DNA of 64,000 nt from Aeromonas taiwanensis (GTDB taxonomy: Bacteria; Pseudomonadota; Gammaproteobacteria; Enterobacterales; Aeromonadaceae), in NCBI RefSeq assembly GCF_000820165.1, contig NZ_CDDD01000037.1, positions 22,124 through 86,123 on the forward strand. The letters run 5' to 3'. Shown in pieces: positions 16,262 through 24,485 of the stretch. A program made the position numbers and the translations under genes. The notes under the pieces were generated by a model that had not been told where the DNA came from, made no database searches, and saw only the letters and a list, made by a program, of their open reading frames with translations. Position 1 is the first letter of the stretch, and each line of letters starts with the position of its first letter.

Positions 16262-17269
16262 TCAGGGGGTCTGACACAGGGCGGGATCGAACACGCTCTT
16301 CCAGTCCTGCTTCATGTCCACCAGGGTCCAACCATATTTGGTCGCCTCCGTCAGCCCCTTGACCAGGGTGCCGCTGCTCGGGGGATGGCCGTCATAGGCA
16401 TACTCCCGTTTCGCGTCCGTGTGATGCACGATGAGGCCGAAGGTCTTGAAGCCGGGCTGGGTGGAGGTGTATTGCAGCATGGGCACATCGCCGTCGCTGT
16501 TGCCAAAGGCCCCCACCGGCCGCTGCCCCATGAAGAGGTGAATGGCGGCGGGCTTGGCGGCCTCGTCGTCGAAGTAGGCCCCCTTCATCGTCTTGGTGAT
16601 GGCTGAGCCATCCGCCGTCAAGGCATAGTCGGACAGCGCGAAGGAGCCGATGACCTGCTCCGGCGGGATGCCGTACATCTCTTGCGCGAACACCCGCATG
16701 AAGTCGATGCCGCCACCGGACACTATCCAGGTCTTGAAGCCGTTCGCCCGCAGATACTCCAGCAACTGCCTCATGGGCAGGTAGCCCAGCTTGTCATAGC
16801 CACAGCCAAAGCGGGGATGCTTGCTCGTGTCCAGCCAGTGGCGCACCCGCTGCGCATAGTCGTCCGTGCTCATGCCGCTGTGCGTCAACGCCACCAGCTT
16901 GGTCAGTCCCGGTTTCTCCGCCTTGACCAGCCCGGCCAGATCGTCGGCCAGGACCAGCTTGACGATGGGATCGTCTTTCCACTCCGGGTGTGCGGGGGCG
17001 AGTCGCTTGATCTCGTCGAGGGCGAATTGCAGCTGGAACGTCAATGGGGCCTCCGGCCAGAGGGTCCCGTCGTTGTCAAAGACCACATAGCGTTTGCTGA
17101 CCGGGATAAAGGTCTTGGAGCCTTCCGTCGTGGCGCCCTTGACCCAGGCCTCGATCGCCTTCTTGGGCGCCGTGTCTTGCCAGGCGGCCAGGGGGTTGGC
17201 CGCGCCTTGTTCGCTGGCGCCCGCACAGGTGCTCACGAGCAGGGCAACAAGCAGAGGGTTGAGTTTCAT
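16262..17269 (-). CDS. Periplasmic HAD-family phosphatase (PSP-like), last gene of the sulfatase/MoxR operon
   Basis: This 335-aa protein has a signal peptide (MKLNPLLVALLVSTCAGA). HAD motif I is VFDNDGTLW with Asp65 and Asp67, motif II is WIVSGGG, and motif IV is GAFGNSDGDVPML. The cap region resembles phosphoserine-phosphatase-type enzymes. Export to the periplasm is unusual for this class and suggests an extracytoplasmic phosphate ester as substrate. The gene abuts the BatD-like gene upstream (stop and start adjacent) and is clearly co-transcribed with it. A convergent hairpin ends the operon. Substrate is unknown. Confidence 0.78.
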   Translation of the reverse strand: MKLNPLLVALLVSTCAGASEQGAANPLAAWQDTAPKKAIEAWVKGATTEGSKTFIPVSKRYVVFDNDGTLWPEAPLTFQLQFALDEIKRLAPAHPEWKDDPIVKLVLADDLAGLVKAEKPGLTKLVALTHSGMSTDDYAQRVRHWLDTSKHPRFGCGYDKLGYLPMRQLLEYLRANGFKTWIVSGGGIDFMRVFAQEMYGIPPEQVIGSFALSDYALTADGSAITKTMKGAYFDDEAAKPAAIHLFMGQRPVGAFGNSDGDVPMLQYTSTQPGFKTFGLIVHHTDAKREYAYDGHPPSSGTLVKGLTEATKYGWTLVDMKQDWKSVFDPALCQTP

Positions 17270-18283
17270 CTAATTCTCCTTGTGTGAGGGCGTCAGGTCC
17301 GGCAACGGGACGGGACGCCAGAATCGGGCAACCGCGAGGCGGGCAAACTGCCAGCCACGCAGCAGCGAATGACGGGCGAAGAAGCCCGCCACCGCCAGGA
17401 TGGCCAGGCCTCCCAGCATAGACAGGTAGCGCCAGAGGTGAGAGGTGGTGCCGGCCCGCAGTTCGGCCTCTCGACCGGCCGCACGCGGCCCCTGTATCTC
17501 GTAGTCGGCCCCCGGCAGCTCGGCCGACTGCCAGCGCTGCGCCGAGGTATCCCACCACCTCAGGGTCAAGGGCGGCAGCACCAGCTTGCCCTGCCGGGTG
17601 GGCAGATAGCGCAGGCGCTCCTCCCGCTGGCCACCGCCAAAGTCGCCACGCCCCGAATCCAGCAGGCTGTTAACGGGGGGCAGTCGCTGGCTGTCCTGAC
17701 CAGGAATGGCATACAGCAGTTGCGGGATCTGGGACGGCACGACCCCTTCGGCCTTGACCGTCACCTGCCGCTCAATGGCATCCCCCACATGCAGCGCGTC
17801 CCCCTCCCCGCTGCGGTAGAGCACCAGCTTCTGGCTCAGGGTCAGGGCGCTGGCCGGCAGGAAGCGGTCCGGTTGTTTGACGTCTTGGGGCCAGGCCACG
17901 GGTCGCTCGACGGCGGGCAGGGAGACGGTGTGGGGTGCTTGCCCCGCCGATGAGAGGGTCACCTCCAGCGCCGGCAGGCTCAGCGTGCCGGGATCCCAGG
18001 CGGAGACCAGCCTCTCCATCCGCACGCCGCTCCAGCTCTTGCCATCCTGCTGACGCGTCAACAGCTGGTTCGGCAGGGGCGTGGTCAGCAGGGCGCCGTT
18101 TCTCACCACCTGGGCTGGCCATTCGGGTGGCGGGTTGAACCAGGAGTCGGTCCAGAAGGTGACGGCGACGCGCACCGGTTGGCCCGGCACCAGCCGCTCT
18201 GGCGCCACCAGCTCCCGGCTGATGTCCATGGCGCCATATCCTGATAGGCTGACGAGCAGCAGCAACAAACAGAGCGGTTTCAC
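17270..18283 (-). CDS. BatD-like membrane protein of the MoxR/VWA operon
   Basis: This 337-aa protein has an N-terminal signal (MKPLCLLLLLVSLSGYGAMD). Two beta-rich Ig-like segments carry conserved text such as PGQPVRVAVTFW, LHVGDAIERQVTVKAEGV and LRYLPTRQGKLVLPPLTLRWWD, and a membrane span lies near residues 287-305 (YLSMLGGLAILAVAGFFA). This is the layout of BatD/oxygen-tolerance proteins found beside MoxR-BatA-BatB. Its start overlaps the preceding VWA/TPR gene by four bases (ATGA). It is likely an extracytoplasmic partner that carries or receives the substrate of the VWA proteins. No enzymatic motif was seen. Confidence 0.72.
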   Translation of the reverse strand: MKPLCLLLLLVSLSGYGAMDISRELVAPERLVPGQPVRVAVTFWTDSWFNPPPEWPAQVVRNGALLTTPLPNQLLTRQQDGKSWSGVRMERLVSAWDPGTLSLPALEVTLSSAGQAPHTVSLPAVERPVAWPQDVKQPDRFLPASALTLSQKLVLYRSGEGDALHVGDAIERQVTVKAEGVVPSQIPQLLYAIPGQDSQRLPPVNSLLDSGRGDFGGGQREERLRYLPTRQGKLVLPPLTLRWWDTSAQRWQSAELPGADYEIQGPRAAGREAELRAGTTSHLWRYLSMLGGLAILAVAGFFARHSLLRGWQFARLAVARFWRPVPLPDLTPSHKEN

Positions 18284-19806
18284 TGTGCCTCCGGGGTGTC
18301 GGCCTGGTAGAGGTTGCGCAGCAGCCCGGAGGGGGAGAGCTGCAGATTGTCATACCATTGGTTCGCCTGGGGGGTGGCGCCGCCCACCGCCCCGAGATCC
18401 TGCTGATCCACCCCCTGCCCCTTCTTCAGGTCATGCTTGATCTCATCGGGATCGTAATCCGCCTCCTCCCCCTGGGAGGCTTCGCGATCCCGCTCTTGCT
18501 TGCGCAGCGCCATGATGATCCCGGCAATCCTGGCGCGGTTGTCCAGCGCCATGTCCCAGCCGGGGCGCAGGCTCAGCGCCTGATCATAGGCGTCGATGGC
18601 CTGTTGCCAGGATTTTTGCCGGGCATAGCTGTTGGCCAGCCACACTAGGGTCTCCGGTGTGGCCGGGGCCTGACGAAACGCCGCGGCCGCCGCCACAAAC
18701 TGTTCGGCATGGTAGTGGGCAATGCCTCGCCTCAGCGGATCCTGGAAGTGCTCGGCGGCCTGCTCGTAATCCTGCCGGTCAAAGGCGCGCTGCCCCTGCT
18801 GATCCGGTGTCGCCCACCAGTCCAGCCAGGCCGCCTCGACATGGCCCCCATAGAGCCCGAGCGAGCCCGCCAGCAAGGTCACGCACAAGAGTTGCCTGCG
18901 CCAGAACAGCAGCAACCCCAGCATGGGGATCACCAGCAGGTAGCCGCTGTCTTTCCACCGCAAGTCTTCACGGGCATTGTTCTGGGCCTGCACCGCCCGC
19001 TCGATGTTGGCCGAGACGGCCGCCAGATCCCCGTCATCTATGGTGGCCAGGGTGACCGGTATGCCGTCCCGCTTCAGCGAACCAAACTCATCGACGTTCA
19101 GCCGGGTGTCTATCCCGCGCTCGGCATACTTGGCCGGCAGCGTGCCCCCCCGCTCCGTGCCCACCACCCAGACCTGTACCGGCAGCGGGGAGTCCCTCAG
19201 CGCGGCCGCTTCGTCCGGGGCCAGGGTGTCGGCCACCACCAGGATGCTGCGCGCCGCATCCGGGGCCGTCGGCAGATTCTCCCGCGCCAGCGCCAGGGCC
19301 TTGACCAGGGCCGAGCCCTGCCCCTGCGGCATGATGGCCGGGCTCTGGGCCTCCAGGAAGAGGGAGAAGAAGTCGGGGTCCAGCGTCAGGGGGGTGGTCA
19401 AATGCGCCGTGCTGTCATAGACGATGAGCCCGAACCCCGTTCCGGGCGTGCCCTGCACCAGTGACATCAGCTTGTGTTGCATGCGCTGATGACGGCTGGG
19501 CGCCAGATCTTGCGCATACATGCCGAGGTTCTGCTGCAGCAGCACCATGACGCTCCCCTGCGGGGAGAGCGCGGCCGGGATCTCCCGTTGCCAGGTCGGC
19601 CCGGAAAGCGCCAGCACGCCGGTGGCAAAGAGCCAGGGCAGCAGCTGCATCAGGGGGCGGGACTTGCCCACCAGCAGCGCCTCGGCCACCGGCTTGTCCA
19701 TCAGCTGATACCAGGCGCTGGGCGGACGGCGCACAACAAACCAGAGCGCGAGGCACAGCGGCAACCCCAGCAGGTGCCATGGGTGGAGGAAATGGAAGTC
19801 ACTCAT
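18280..19806 (-). CDS. VWA-TPR membrane protein (BatB/BatC fusion) with degenerate MIDAS
   Basis: This 508-aa protein has two N-terminal membrane spans (about 10-25 and 54-68), a VWA fold at about 84-290, a third span near 305-345 and a TPR region at about 355-430 (ALVWLANSYARQKSWQQAID type repeats), then an acidic tail. In VWA domains the metal site starts DxSxS. Here the corresponding strand reads VMVLLQQNLGMYAQD, so the metal-binding aspartate and serines are missing. The fusion of BatB-like VWA with BatC-like TPR is known in gamma-proteobacteria. It overlaps both neighbours by a few bases. It is probably a non-metal scaffold paired with the intact VWA protein at 19799. Confidence 0.75.
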   Translation of the reverse strand: MSDFHFLHPWHLLGLPLCLALWFVVRRPPSAWYQLMDKPVAEALLVGKSRPLMQLLPWLFATGVLALSGPTWQREIPAALSPQGSVMVLLQQNLGMYAQDLAPSRHQRMQHKLMSLVQGTPGTGFGLIVYDSTAHLTTPLTLDPDFFSLFLEAQSPAIMPQGQGSALVKALALARENLPTAPDAARSILVVADTLAPDEAAALRDSPLPVQVWVVGTERGGTLPAKYAERGIDTRLNVDEFGSLKRDGIPVTLATIDDGDLAAVSANIERAVQAQNNAREDLRWKDSGYLLVIPMLGLLLFWRRQLLCVTLLAGSLGLYGGHVEAAWLDWWATPDQQGQRAFDRQDYEQAAEHFQDPLRRGIAHYHAEQFVAAAAAFRQAPATPETLVWLANSYARQKSWQQAIDAYDQALSLRPGWDMALDNRARIAGIIMALRKQERDREASQGEEADYDPDEIKHDLKKGQGVDQQDLGAVGGATPQANQWYDNLQLSPSGLLRNLYQADTPEAQ

Positions 19807-20782
19807 GGGTCGCTGACTCCTTGCGGTAATCCAGCAGGGTGAACGCCAGCAACAGCAGCAGGGCCAGGCCGAGCGGCCAGGGATACAGCGGCTGGTGCCA
19901 GGACCAGCCCAGCGTCTTGACCTCTACCGGGGTCAGGGCGTCTATTTCCTTCCAGACCTCATCGAGGGCCGCGCCGCTGCGGGCGGCCTGCCAGCTCCGG
20001 CCGCCGGTGGTGTCCGCGATCTCCTTGAGCAGGTCCAGATCCACCTTGTCGTCACCACTGGTGTTCTCGTCGCCGAAGGCGATGGTGTGGATCTGAACCC
20101 GGTGATCCGCCGCCAACCTGGCCGCCAGCGCGGGGGGCAGCTGGGAGGCCGTGTCATTGCCATCGGTAAGCAGAATGGCCAGCTTGCTGCTCTCCCCGTG
20201 CAGGGCGGTATCCAGCATCTTGACCGCGACGCCGATGGCATCGCCGATCGCCGTCTGCTCGCCGATCATGCCGGAGGAGAGCTGGGTGATGCGGGCCTGC
20301 AGTGCCTGCTTGTCCTCGCTCAGGGGGGCAAAGGGGTAGGCACTGCTGGAGAAGATCACCAGTCCGATGCGATCCTGTTTGCGGGCTGCCACGAACCTGG
20401 CCACGGAGGCCTGCATCGCCGCGAGACGGGTCTCTCCCCCGGGCAGATCATTCTTTCCCATGGAGCCCGACACATCGAGGATGAGCACCATGTCTCTCAT
20501 CGGTTTTACTATGTGCTGGGGCGGTGTCAGGGATTCGGGCCTCGCCAGCGCGCACACCAGGAGCAGCCAGACCGTCCAGAACCACAGCTGCTGCCAGCGG
20601 CTGGCTTGCGGTGGGCTCTCCTTGAGGTTCAGGGTCTCGATCAGATGGGGCAGGAACGGAACCCTCACATAGTCTGCCTGCGGCCTGACCTGGGGCAGCA
20701 GGAAGCGGCCGAGGAGCGGCAGGAAGAGGAGCAGCCATGCCCAGGGCCAGGCGAAATCGAAGCGGGATAACCAGTCAGACAT
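19799..20782 (-). CDS. VWA-domain membrane protein with intact MIDAS (BatA-like)
   Basis: This 327-aa protein has two N-terminal spans, a VWA domain (about 98-285) and a C-terminal span (about 300-317). The MIDAS motif DVSGSM is complete at 103-108, followed by the conserved threonine region (GEQTAIGDAIG) and LLTDGNDT. This fits BatA of the MoxR-associated aerotolerance family, whose VWA domains bind metal and protein partners at the inner membrane. It overlaps the DUF4381 gene upstream and the VWA-TPR gene downstream by 8 bp each, indicating coupled translation. Confidence 0.82.
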   Translation of the reverse strand: MSDWLSRFDFAWPWAWLLLFLPLLGRFLLPQVRPQADYVRVPFLPHLIETLNLKESPPQASRWQQLWFWTVWLLLVCALARPESLTPPQHIVKPMRDMVLILDVSGSMGKNDLPGGETRLAAMQASVARFVAARKQDRIGLVIFSSSAYPFAPLSEDKQALQARITQLSSGMIGEQTAIGDAIGVAVKMLDTALHGESSKLAILLTDGNDTASQLPPALAARLAADHRVQIHTIAFGDENTSGDDKVDLDLLKEIADTTGGRSWQAARSGAALDEVWKEIDALTPVEVKTLGWSWHQPLYPWPLGLALLLLLAFTLLDYRKESATHE

Positions 20783-21215
20783 GAGGCAGGCTCTCCAGCC
20801 AGGCGGCGATTTGCCTGGCCAAACGGGCGTTCTGGGCAGGGGTCAGTTCACTGTCAGGGCGGCAGTAGCGCTCGCACAACAGGTGCCGGGAGGCCTCGTC
20901 GACGGGGACTCCGGCCAGGATCTCGGCCGGGGAGATGGCCCGGGCGACCTCGGCGCGAGGGTGATGGACCAGACGGATGCGCTTGATCATCGCCAGCCAG
21001 CCGTCGACGTCCCTCAGGGTCGCCATCATGGCGCCGGCCTCGCGGCGCCAGCGGTTGCGCCGCCAGCGGGCAAGGCGGGACAGGGCCATCACGCACAGGG
21101 CCAGCAGCAGCAAGGCTCCCAGCCATCGCCAGCCAAACGCCAGCGGCCACCAGGAGACACGCTCTGGCAGGGATGGATCCAGCAGTGCCGGTACGGAAAA
21201 CCCTTTCTCGAGCAT
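20775..21215 (-). CDS. DUF4381 membrane protein of the MoxR/VWA operon
   Basis: This 146-aa protein has one membrane span (WLGALLLLALCVMALSRLA, about 30-48). A cytoplasmic helical domain with basic and leucine-rich segments follows (MATLRDVDGWLAMIKRIRLV, LLCERYCRPDSELTPAQNA). This size and pattern match DUF4381 proteins that sit between DUF58 and VWA genes in such operons. The molecular role is unknown. It may connect the MoxR ATPase to the membrane VWA proteins. Confidence 0.68.
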   Translation of the reverse strand: MLEKGFSVPALLDPSLPERVSWWPLAFGWRWLGALLLLALCVMALSRLARWRRNRWRREAGAMMATLRDVDGWLAMIKRIRLVHHPRAEVARAISPAEILAGVPVDEASRHLLCERYCRPDSELTPAQNARLARQIAAWLESLPHV

Positions 21216-21237
21216 CAGCCCCCCTCTATGTTCCCTT

Positions 21238-22143
21238 TCATGTTCCCTTTTGCAGCTGCCGCACCAGATCCTGGCTGGTCACTATGTTGCGCACCCTGGC
21301 CCCCAGTCGGGTCAGCCGCGCCTCCTGATCCGCCAGACGCCTGCCGATGGCATGCTGGATATCGTCCCTCATCTGCGGCGACAGGGCGACGGTGGCATCG
21401 CTGCCCTGATAGCGGGCGCACAGCGCACCCCGGGTCGGCAGCCGCAGATGGAGGTCGTCATAGACCACGAAGGCCGTGATCTCGCAGCGACGCCTGAGCC
21501 CTGCCAGCAGGGCATCACAGCGGGCATCCATGTCATGAAAATCGCTGATGATCCCGAGCCAGGCGCCTGGCGGGACCAGCGACTGGATCTGTTGCAGCAC
21601 GCGGGCCAGATCCACCTCCGGGCGCGGCTCCTGGGGATAGGCCGCCGGCAGCGCCTGATTGAAGCGGCAGAGATCCTCGATGACGCGGCCCAGATTCTGC
21701 TTGGGTGAGCGGCAGGGATGCACCGCCAGTTCTTCGTCATTGAACACCAGGGCCCCGAGCCGATCGCTGTCGTGCCAGCTGCGCCAGGCATAGAGCCCGG
21801 CGATCATGGCCGCCGCCGCCGACTTGCTGTGGCCACGGGTGGTGAAGTACATGTCGAGACGCTGATCGATCAGCAGGAAGACGGGGCGTTCGCGCTCCTC
21901 GTTATAGAGCCGTATCCAGGGGGTGCGCAGGCGGGCGGTGGCCTGCCAGTCGATGAGACGGACATCGTCCCCCGCCTGGTAGCGCCGCAAGCCTTCGAAG
22001 TTGAGTCCCCGCCCCTGCTGGCGCGAGACACGCTCCCCCGCAAGGGCCCCCTTGGCGATCCGCTCCGGATCGTTTCGGAGCAGCCTGGCCTCCCCCGCCA
22101 GCGCCATCAGATCGGCGCGATCGATGCAAAGTCCCGTGGCCAT
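21238..22143 (-). CDS. DUF58 protein of the MoxR/VWA operon
   Basis: This is a 301-aa protein. The start ATG at 22143 overlaps the moxR stop (TGATG), and an upstream in-frame start inside moxR is rejected. The DUF58 signature is clear: GRGLNFEGLRRYQAGDDVRL followed by IDWQATAR near residues 43-70, then RERPVFLLIDQRLDM where a VWA-like core begins. DUF58 proteins almost always accompany MoxR ATPases and are thought to act with them in assembling or activating a target. There are no membrane spans, so it is cytosolic. Confidence 0.82.
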   Translation of the reverse strand: MATGLCIDRADLMALAGEARLLRNDPERIAKGALAGERVSRQQGRGLNFEGLRRYQAGDDVRLIDWQATARLRTPWIRLYNEERERPVFLLIDQRLDMYFTTRGHSKSAAAAMIAGLYAWRSWHDSDRLGALVFNDEELAVHPCRSPKQNLGRVIEDLCRFNQALPAAYPQEPRPEVDLARVLQQIQSLVPPGAWLGIISDFHDMDARCDALLAGLRRRCEITAFVVYDDLHLRLPTRGALCARYQGSDATVALSPQMRDDIQHAIGRRLADQEARLTRLGARVRNIVTSQDLVRQLQKGT

Positions 22144-23141
22144 CAGGCGACCACGGTATCGAGCAGGGTCTGGATGGCGTCGTCCGCCGAGAAGCCGTCC
22201 GCATTGGCCTGATAGCTCATCATCAGGCGATGACGCAAGACGGCGTGGGCGACGTCCTTGATGTCCTGTGGCAGGACAGCGTCGCGACCCGCCAGCCAGG
22301 CATTGGCCCGCCCGCAACGCTCGAGGGCCAGGGTGGCGCGAGGGCTGACCCCGAGGCTGATGTAGCTCGCCAGTTCGTCGCTCACCCCCTGCGGGTGGCG
22401 GGTCATCCCCACCAGATTGACGATGTAGGCCTCGACGGTCGGGGCGACGTGCACCTGGGCTATCTCCTGCCAGCAGCTCAGCACCTCCTCCTGGGTGATC
22501 CGCAGATCCGGGGCCGTGGCAGCCTCTTCTCCCCGATCGCTCCGGGCATATTTCTGCCGCTGCTCTTCACGGACCAGTTGCATGACCTGCTGCTCGTGGG
22601 CCTTCGAGGGGTAGTCCACCAGCACCTTCATCAGGAAGCGGTCCAGCTGCGCCTCCGGCAGTGGCCAGGTCCCCTCCTGATCCACCGGGTTCTGGGTCGC
22701 CAGCACCATGAAGAGGCCGGGCAGTGGCCAGCTCTTCCCCGCCACGGTCACGTGGCGCTCCTCCATGGCCTCCAGCAGGGCCGACTGCACCCGTGCCGAT
22801 GCCCGGTTGATCTCGTCCGCCAGAATGATGTTGCCAAACACAGGGCCGGGCCTGAAGCGAAACTGTTCCTGCTCCGAACTCGCATGCTGCTGATAGATCT
22901 CGCTGCCGGTGATGTCAGATGGCAGCAGATCCGGTGTGAACTGGATTCGGCTGTAGTCCCCGTCGATATGGCGGGAGAGCGCTCGCACCGCCCGGGTCTT
23001 GGCGAGCCCGGGCAGCCCTTCCAGCAGCACGTGACCATCGCACAACAGGCCGATGACGAGCATCCTGACCAGATTCTCCTGCCCCAGCACCTGTTCGTTC
23101 ATGCGCTGCTCGAGCTGCAGCAGCCTCTCCCTGTTGCTCAT
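22143..23141 (-). CDS. MoxR-family AAA+ ATPase
   Basis: This 332-aa protein has Walker A at LLEGLPGLAKTRAVRAL, Walker B at IILADEINRA, sensor 1 in MVLATQNPVDQEG and the arginine-finger region LPEAQLDRFLMKV. The C-terminal lid follows MoxR proteins (SPRATLALERCGRANAWLAGRD, then VLPQDIKDVAHAVLRHRLM). MoxR ATPases act as chaperones with VWA partners, often for cofactor insertion or enzyme maturation. The gene overlaps the sulfatase maturase stop by four bases (ATGA), tying the two functions together. Confidence 0.9.
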   Translation of the reverse strand: MSNRERLLQLEQRMNEQVLGQENLVRMLVIGLLCDGHVLLEGLPGLAKTRAVRALSRHIDGDYSRIQFTPDLLPSDITGSEIYQQHASSEQEQFRFRPGPVFGNIILADEINRASARVQSALLEAMEERHVTVAGKSWPLPGLFMVLATQNPVDQEGTWPLPEAQLDRFLMKVLVDYPSKAHEQQVMQLVREEQRQKYARSDRGEEAATAPDLRITQEEVLSCWQEIAQVHVAPTVEAYIVNLVGMTRHPQGVSDELASYISLGVSPRATLALERCGRANAWLAGRDAVLPQDIKDVAHAVLRHRLMMSYQANADGFSADDAIQTLLDTVVA

Positions 23142-24433
23142 GCCTTATCTCCTGCCGGTTGCCCCTGCAAAATGGTGACTATGCCCACCACTATGGGCTG
23201 GGCGTAGTCGAAAAAGGCCTTGATGCCGGGGCAGAGGTAGTTCAGTCCCAGCTCCCCATCCGGGGTGCGTACAATCCGGTTCTTCGGGCACTCCCCCCAG
23301 CACAGCTTGAGATAGGGGCAGGCCCGGCAATAGGCGGGAAGGGTATCCCGCTTGCCAAACCCGAAGGCCTGCTGACGCTCGGAGAAGGCCATGTGGGACA
23401 GCGGAGTGTCGTCGATGTTGCCCAGCCGGTACTCCGGATAGACGTAGTGATCGCAGGAATAGATGTCCCCGTTCTTCTCGATGGCCAGTCCCTTGCCGCA
23501 AAACTCCGAGGTCACGCAGATCTGGGCGGGCATGCCCATGGTCTGGGCCACCGCCGTCTCGAACAGGTTGACCTGCACCCGGCCGAGATCGTTGTTGACC
23601 CACTCCTCGAACACCGCGATCAAAAACTGGCCCCAGTCATCCGGGTCCACCGACCAGTCCGTCACGATGGAGTCCAGATCCCCCGGCTTGGCGCGGCGGC
23701 TACCGGTTACGGGAATGGTGTCATCGTGCCAGAACTGCGGCGCCGTCCTGGTGAAATCCACGGGCTCGACACAGGGGTTGAACTGGATGTAGGTGGCCCC
23801 CAGCTCCCGGGTTAGGAAGCGATACACCTCGAGGGGGAAGCGGGCATTGGTCCGGTTGACGGTTACCAGGGCATTGAAGGGCACCCCGTGTCGCTTGAGG
23901 GCGGCCACCCCTTCCATCACCTTGTCGAAGGTGGGCTTGCCGCTGCGGGTCACCCGATATCTGTCATGCAGTTCGCGCGGCCCGTCGATGGAGAGCCCCA
24001 CGAGGAAATGGTGTTCTTTCAGGAAGGCGGCCCATTTGTCATCGATCAGAATGCCGTTGGTCTGCAGATCGTTCTCGATCCGCTGGCCTGCCTTTTGATA
24101 CTGCTTTTGTAACTTGACGATTTTCTGGAAGAAATCCAGCCCCATCAGGGTTGGTTCGCCCCCTTGCCAGGAGAAGACAACCTGCTCGCCATCCTGGCTG
24201 TCGATGTACTGGCGAATGTAGTTCTCCAGCACCTCGTCACTCATGTGAGTGTGACGCTCCTGATGGAGCAGCCCCTCTTTGTGCAGGTAGAAACAGTAGG
24301 TGCAATCGATGTTGCAGGTGGAACCCGTCGGCTTGGCCATCACATGAAAGCGGCGAACCCAGGCTGGCCCCTTGCCGGCATATTTTTCTGCGGATGCCAG
24401 CGCCTTGATGGGCATGGTGGTGCTGTGTTTCAT
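23138..24433 (-). CDS. Anaerobic sulfatase-maturating enzyme (radical SAM, SPASM)
   Basis: This is a 431-aa protein. Start ATG 24433 follows AGGGGTAACG. The radical-SAM cluster motif CNIDCTYC is at residues 40-47, and FSWQGGEPTLMG, NGILIDD and LSIDGP are the usual core motifs. The C-terminal SPASM region contains CVTSEFCGKG, YSCDHYVYPEYRLGN and CRACPYLKLCWGECPKNR, which hold two auxiliary Fe-S clusters. Such enzymes oxidise the active-site Ser or Cys of a sulfatase to formylglycine without oxygen. The sulfatase encoded just upstream has the serine-type motif, an exact match of enzyme and client. Confidence 0.92.
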   Translation of the reverse strand: MKHSTTMPIKALASAEKYAGKGPAWVRRFHVMAKPTGSTCNIDCTYCFYLHKEGLLHQERHTHMSDEVLENYIRQYIDSQDGEQVVFSWQGGEPTLMGLDFFQKIVKLQKQYQKAGQRIENDLQTNGILIDDKWAAFLKEHHFLVGLSIDGPRELHDRYRVTRSGKPTFDKVMEGVAALKRHGVPFNALVTVNRTNARFPLEVYRFLTRELGATYIQFNPCVEPVDFTRTAPQFWHDDTIPVTGSRRAKPGDLDSIVTDWSVDPDDWGQFLIAVFEEWVNNDLGRVQVNLFETAVAQTMGMPAQICVTSEFCGKGLAIEKNGDIYSCDHYVYPEYRLGNIDDTPLSHMAFSERQQAFGFGKRDTLPAYCRACPYLKLCWGECPKNRIVRTPDGELGLNYLCPGIKAFFDYAQPIVVGIVTILQGQPAGDKA

Positions 24434-24448
24434 CGTTACCCCTGAAAG

Positions 24449-24472
24449 CGGGTGAGGCCAGGGCCTCACCCG
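24449..24472 (-). terminator. Strong hairpin between sulfatase and maturase genes (possible attenuator)
   Basis: CGGGTGAGGCC (24449-24459) and GGCCTCACCCG (24462-24472) are perfect 11-bp arms. The minus-strand text after the stem is CTTTC, a weak T tract. It lies in the 52-bp gap between sulfatase stop and maturase start and could lower downstream expression or protect the sulfatase mRNA. Confidence 0.55.
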
Positions 24473-24485
24473 TACACGCCGAGAA

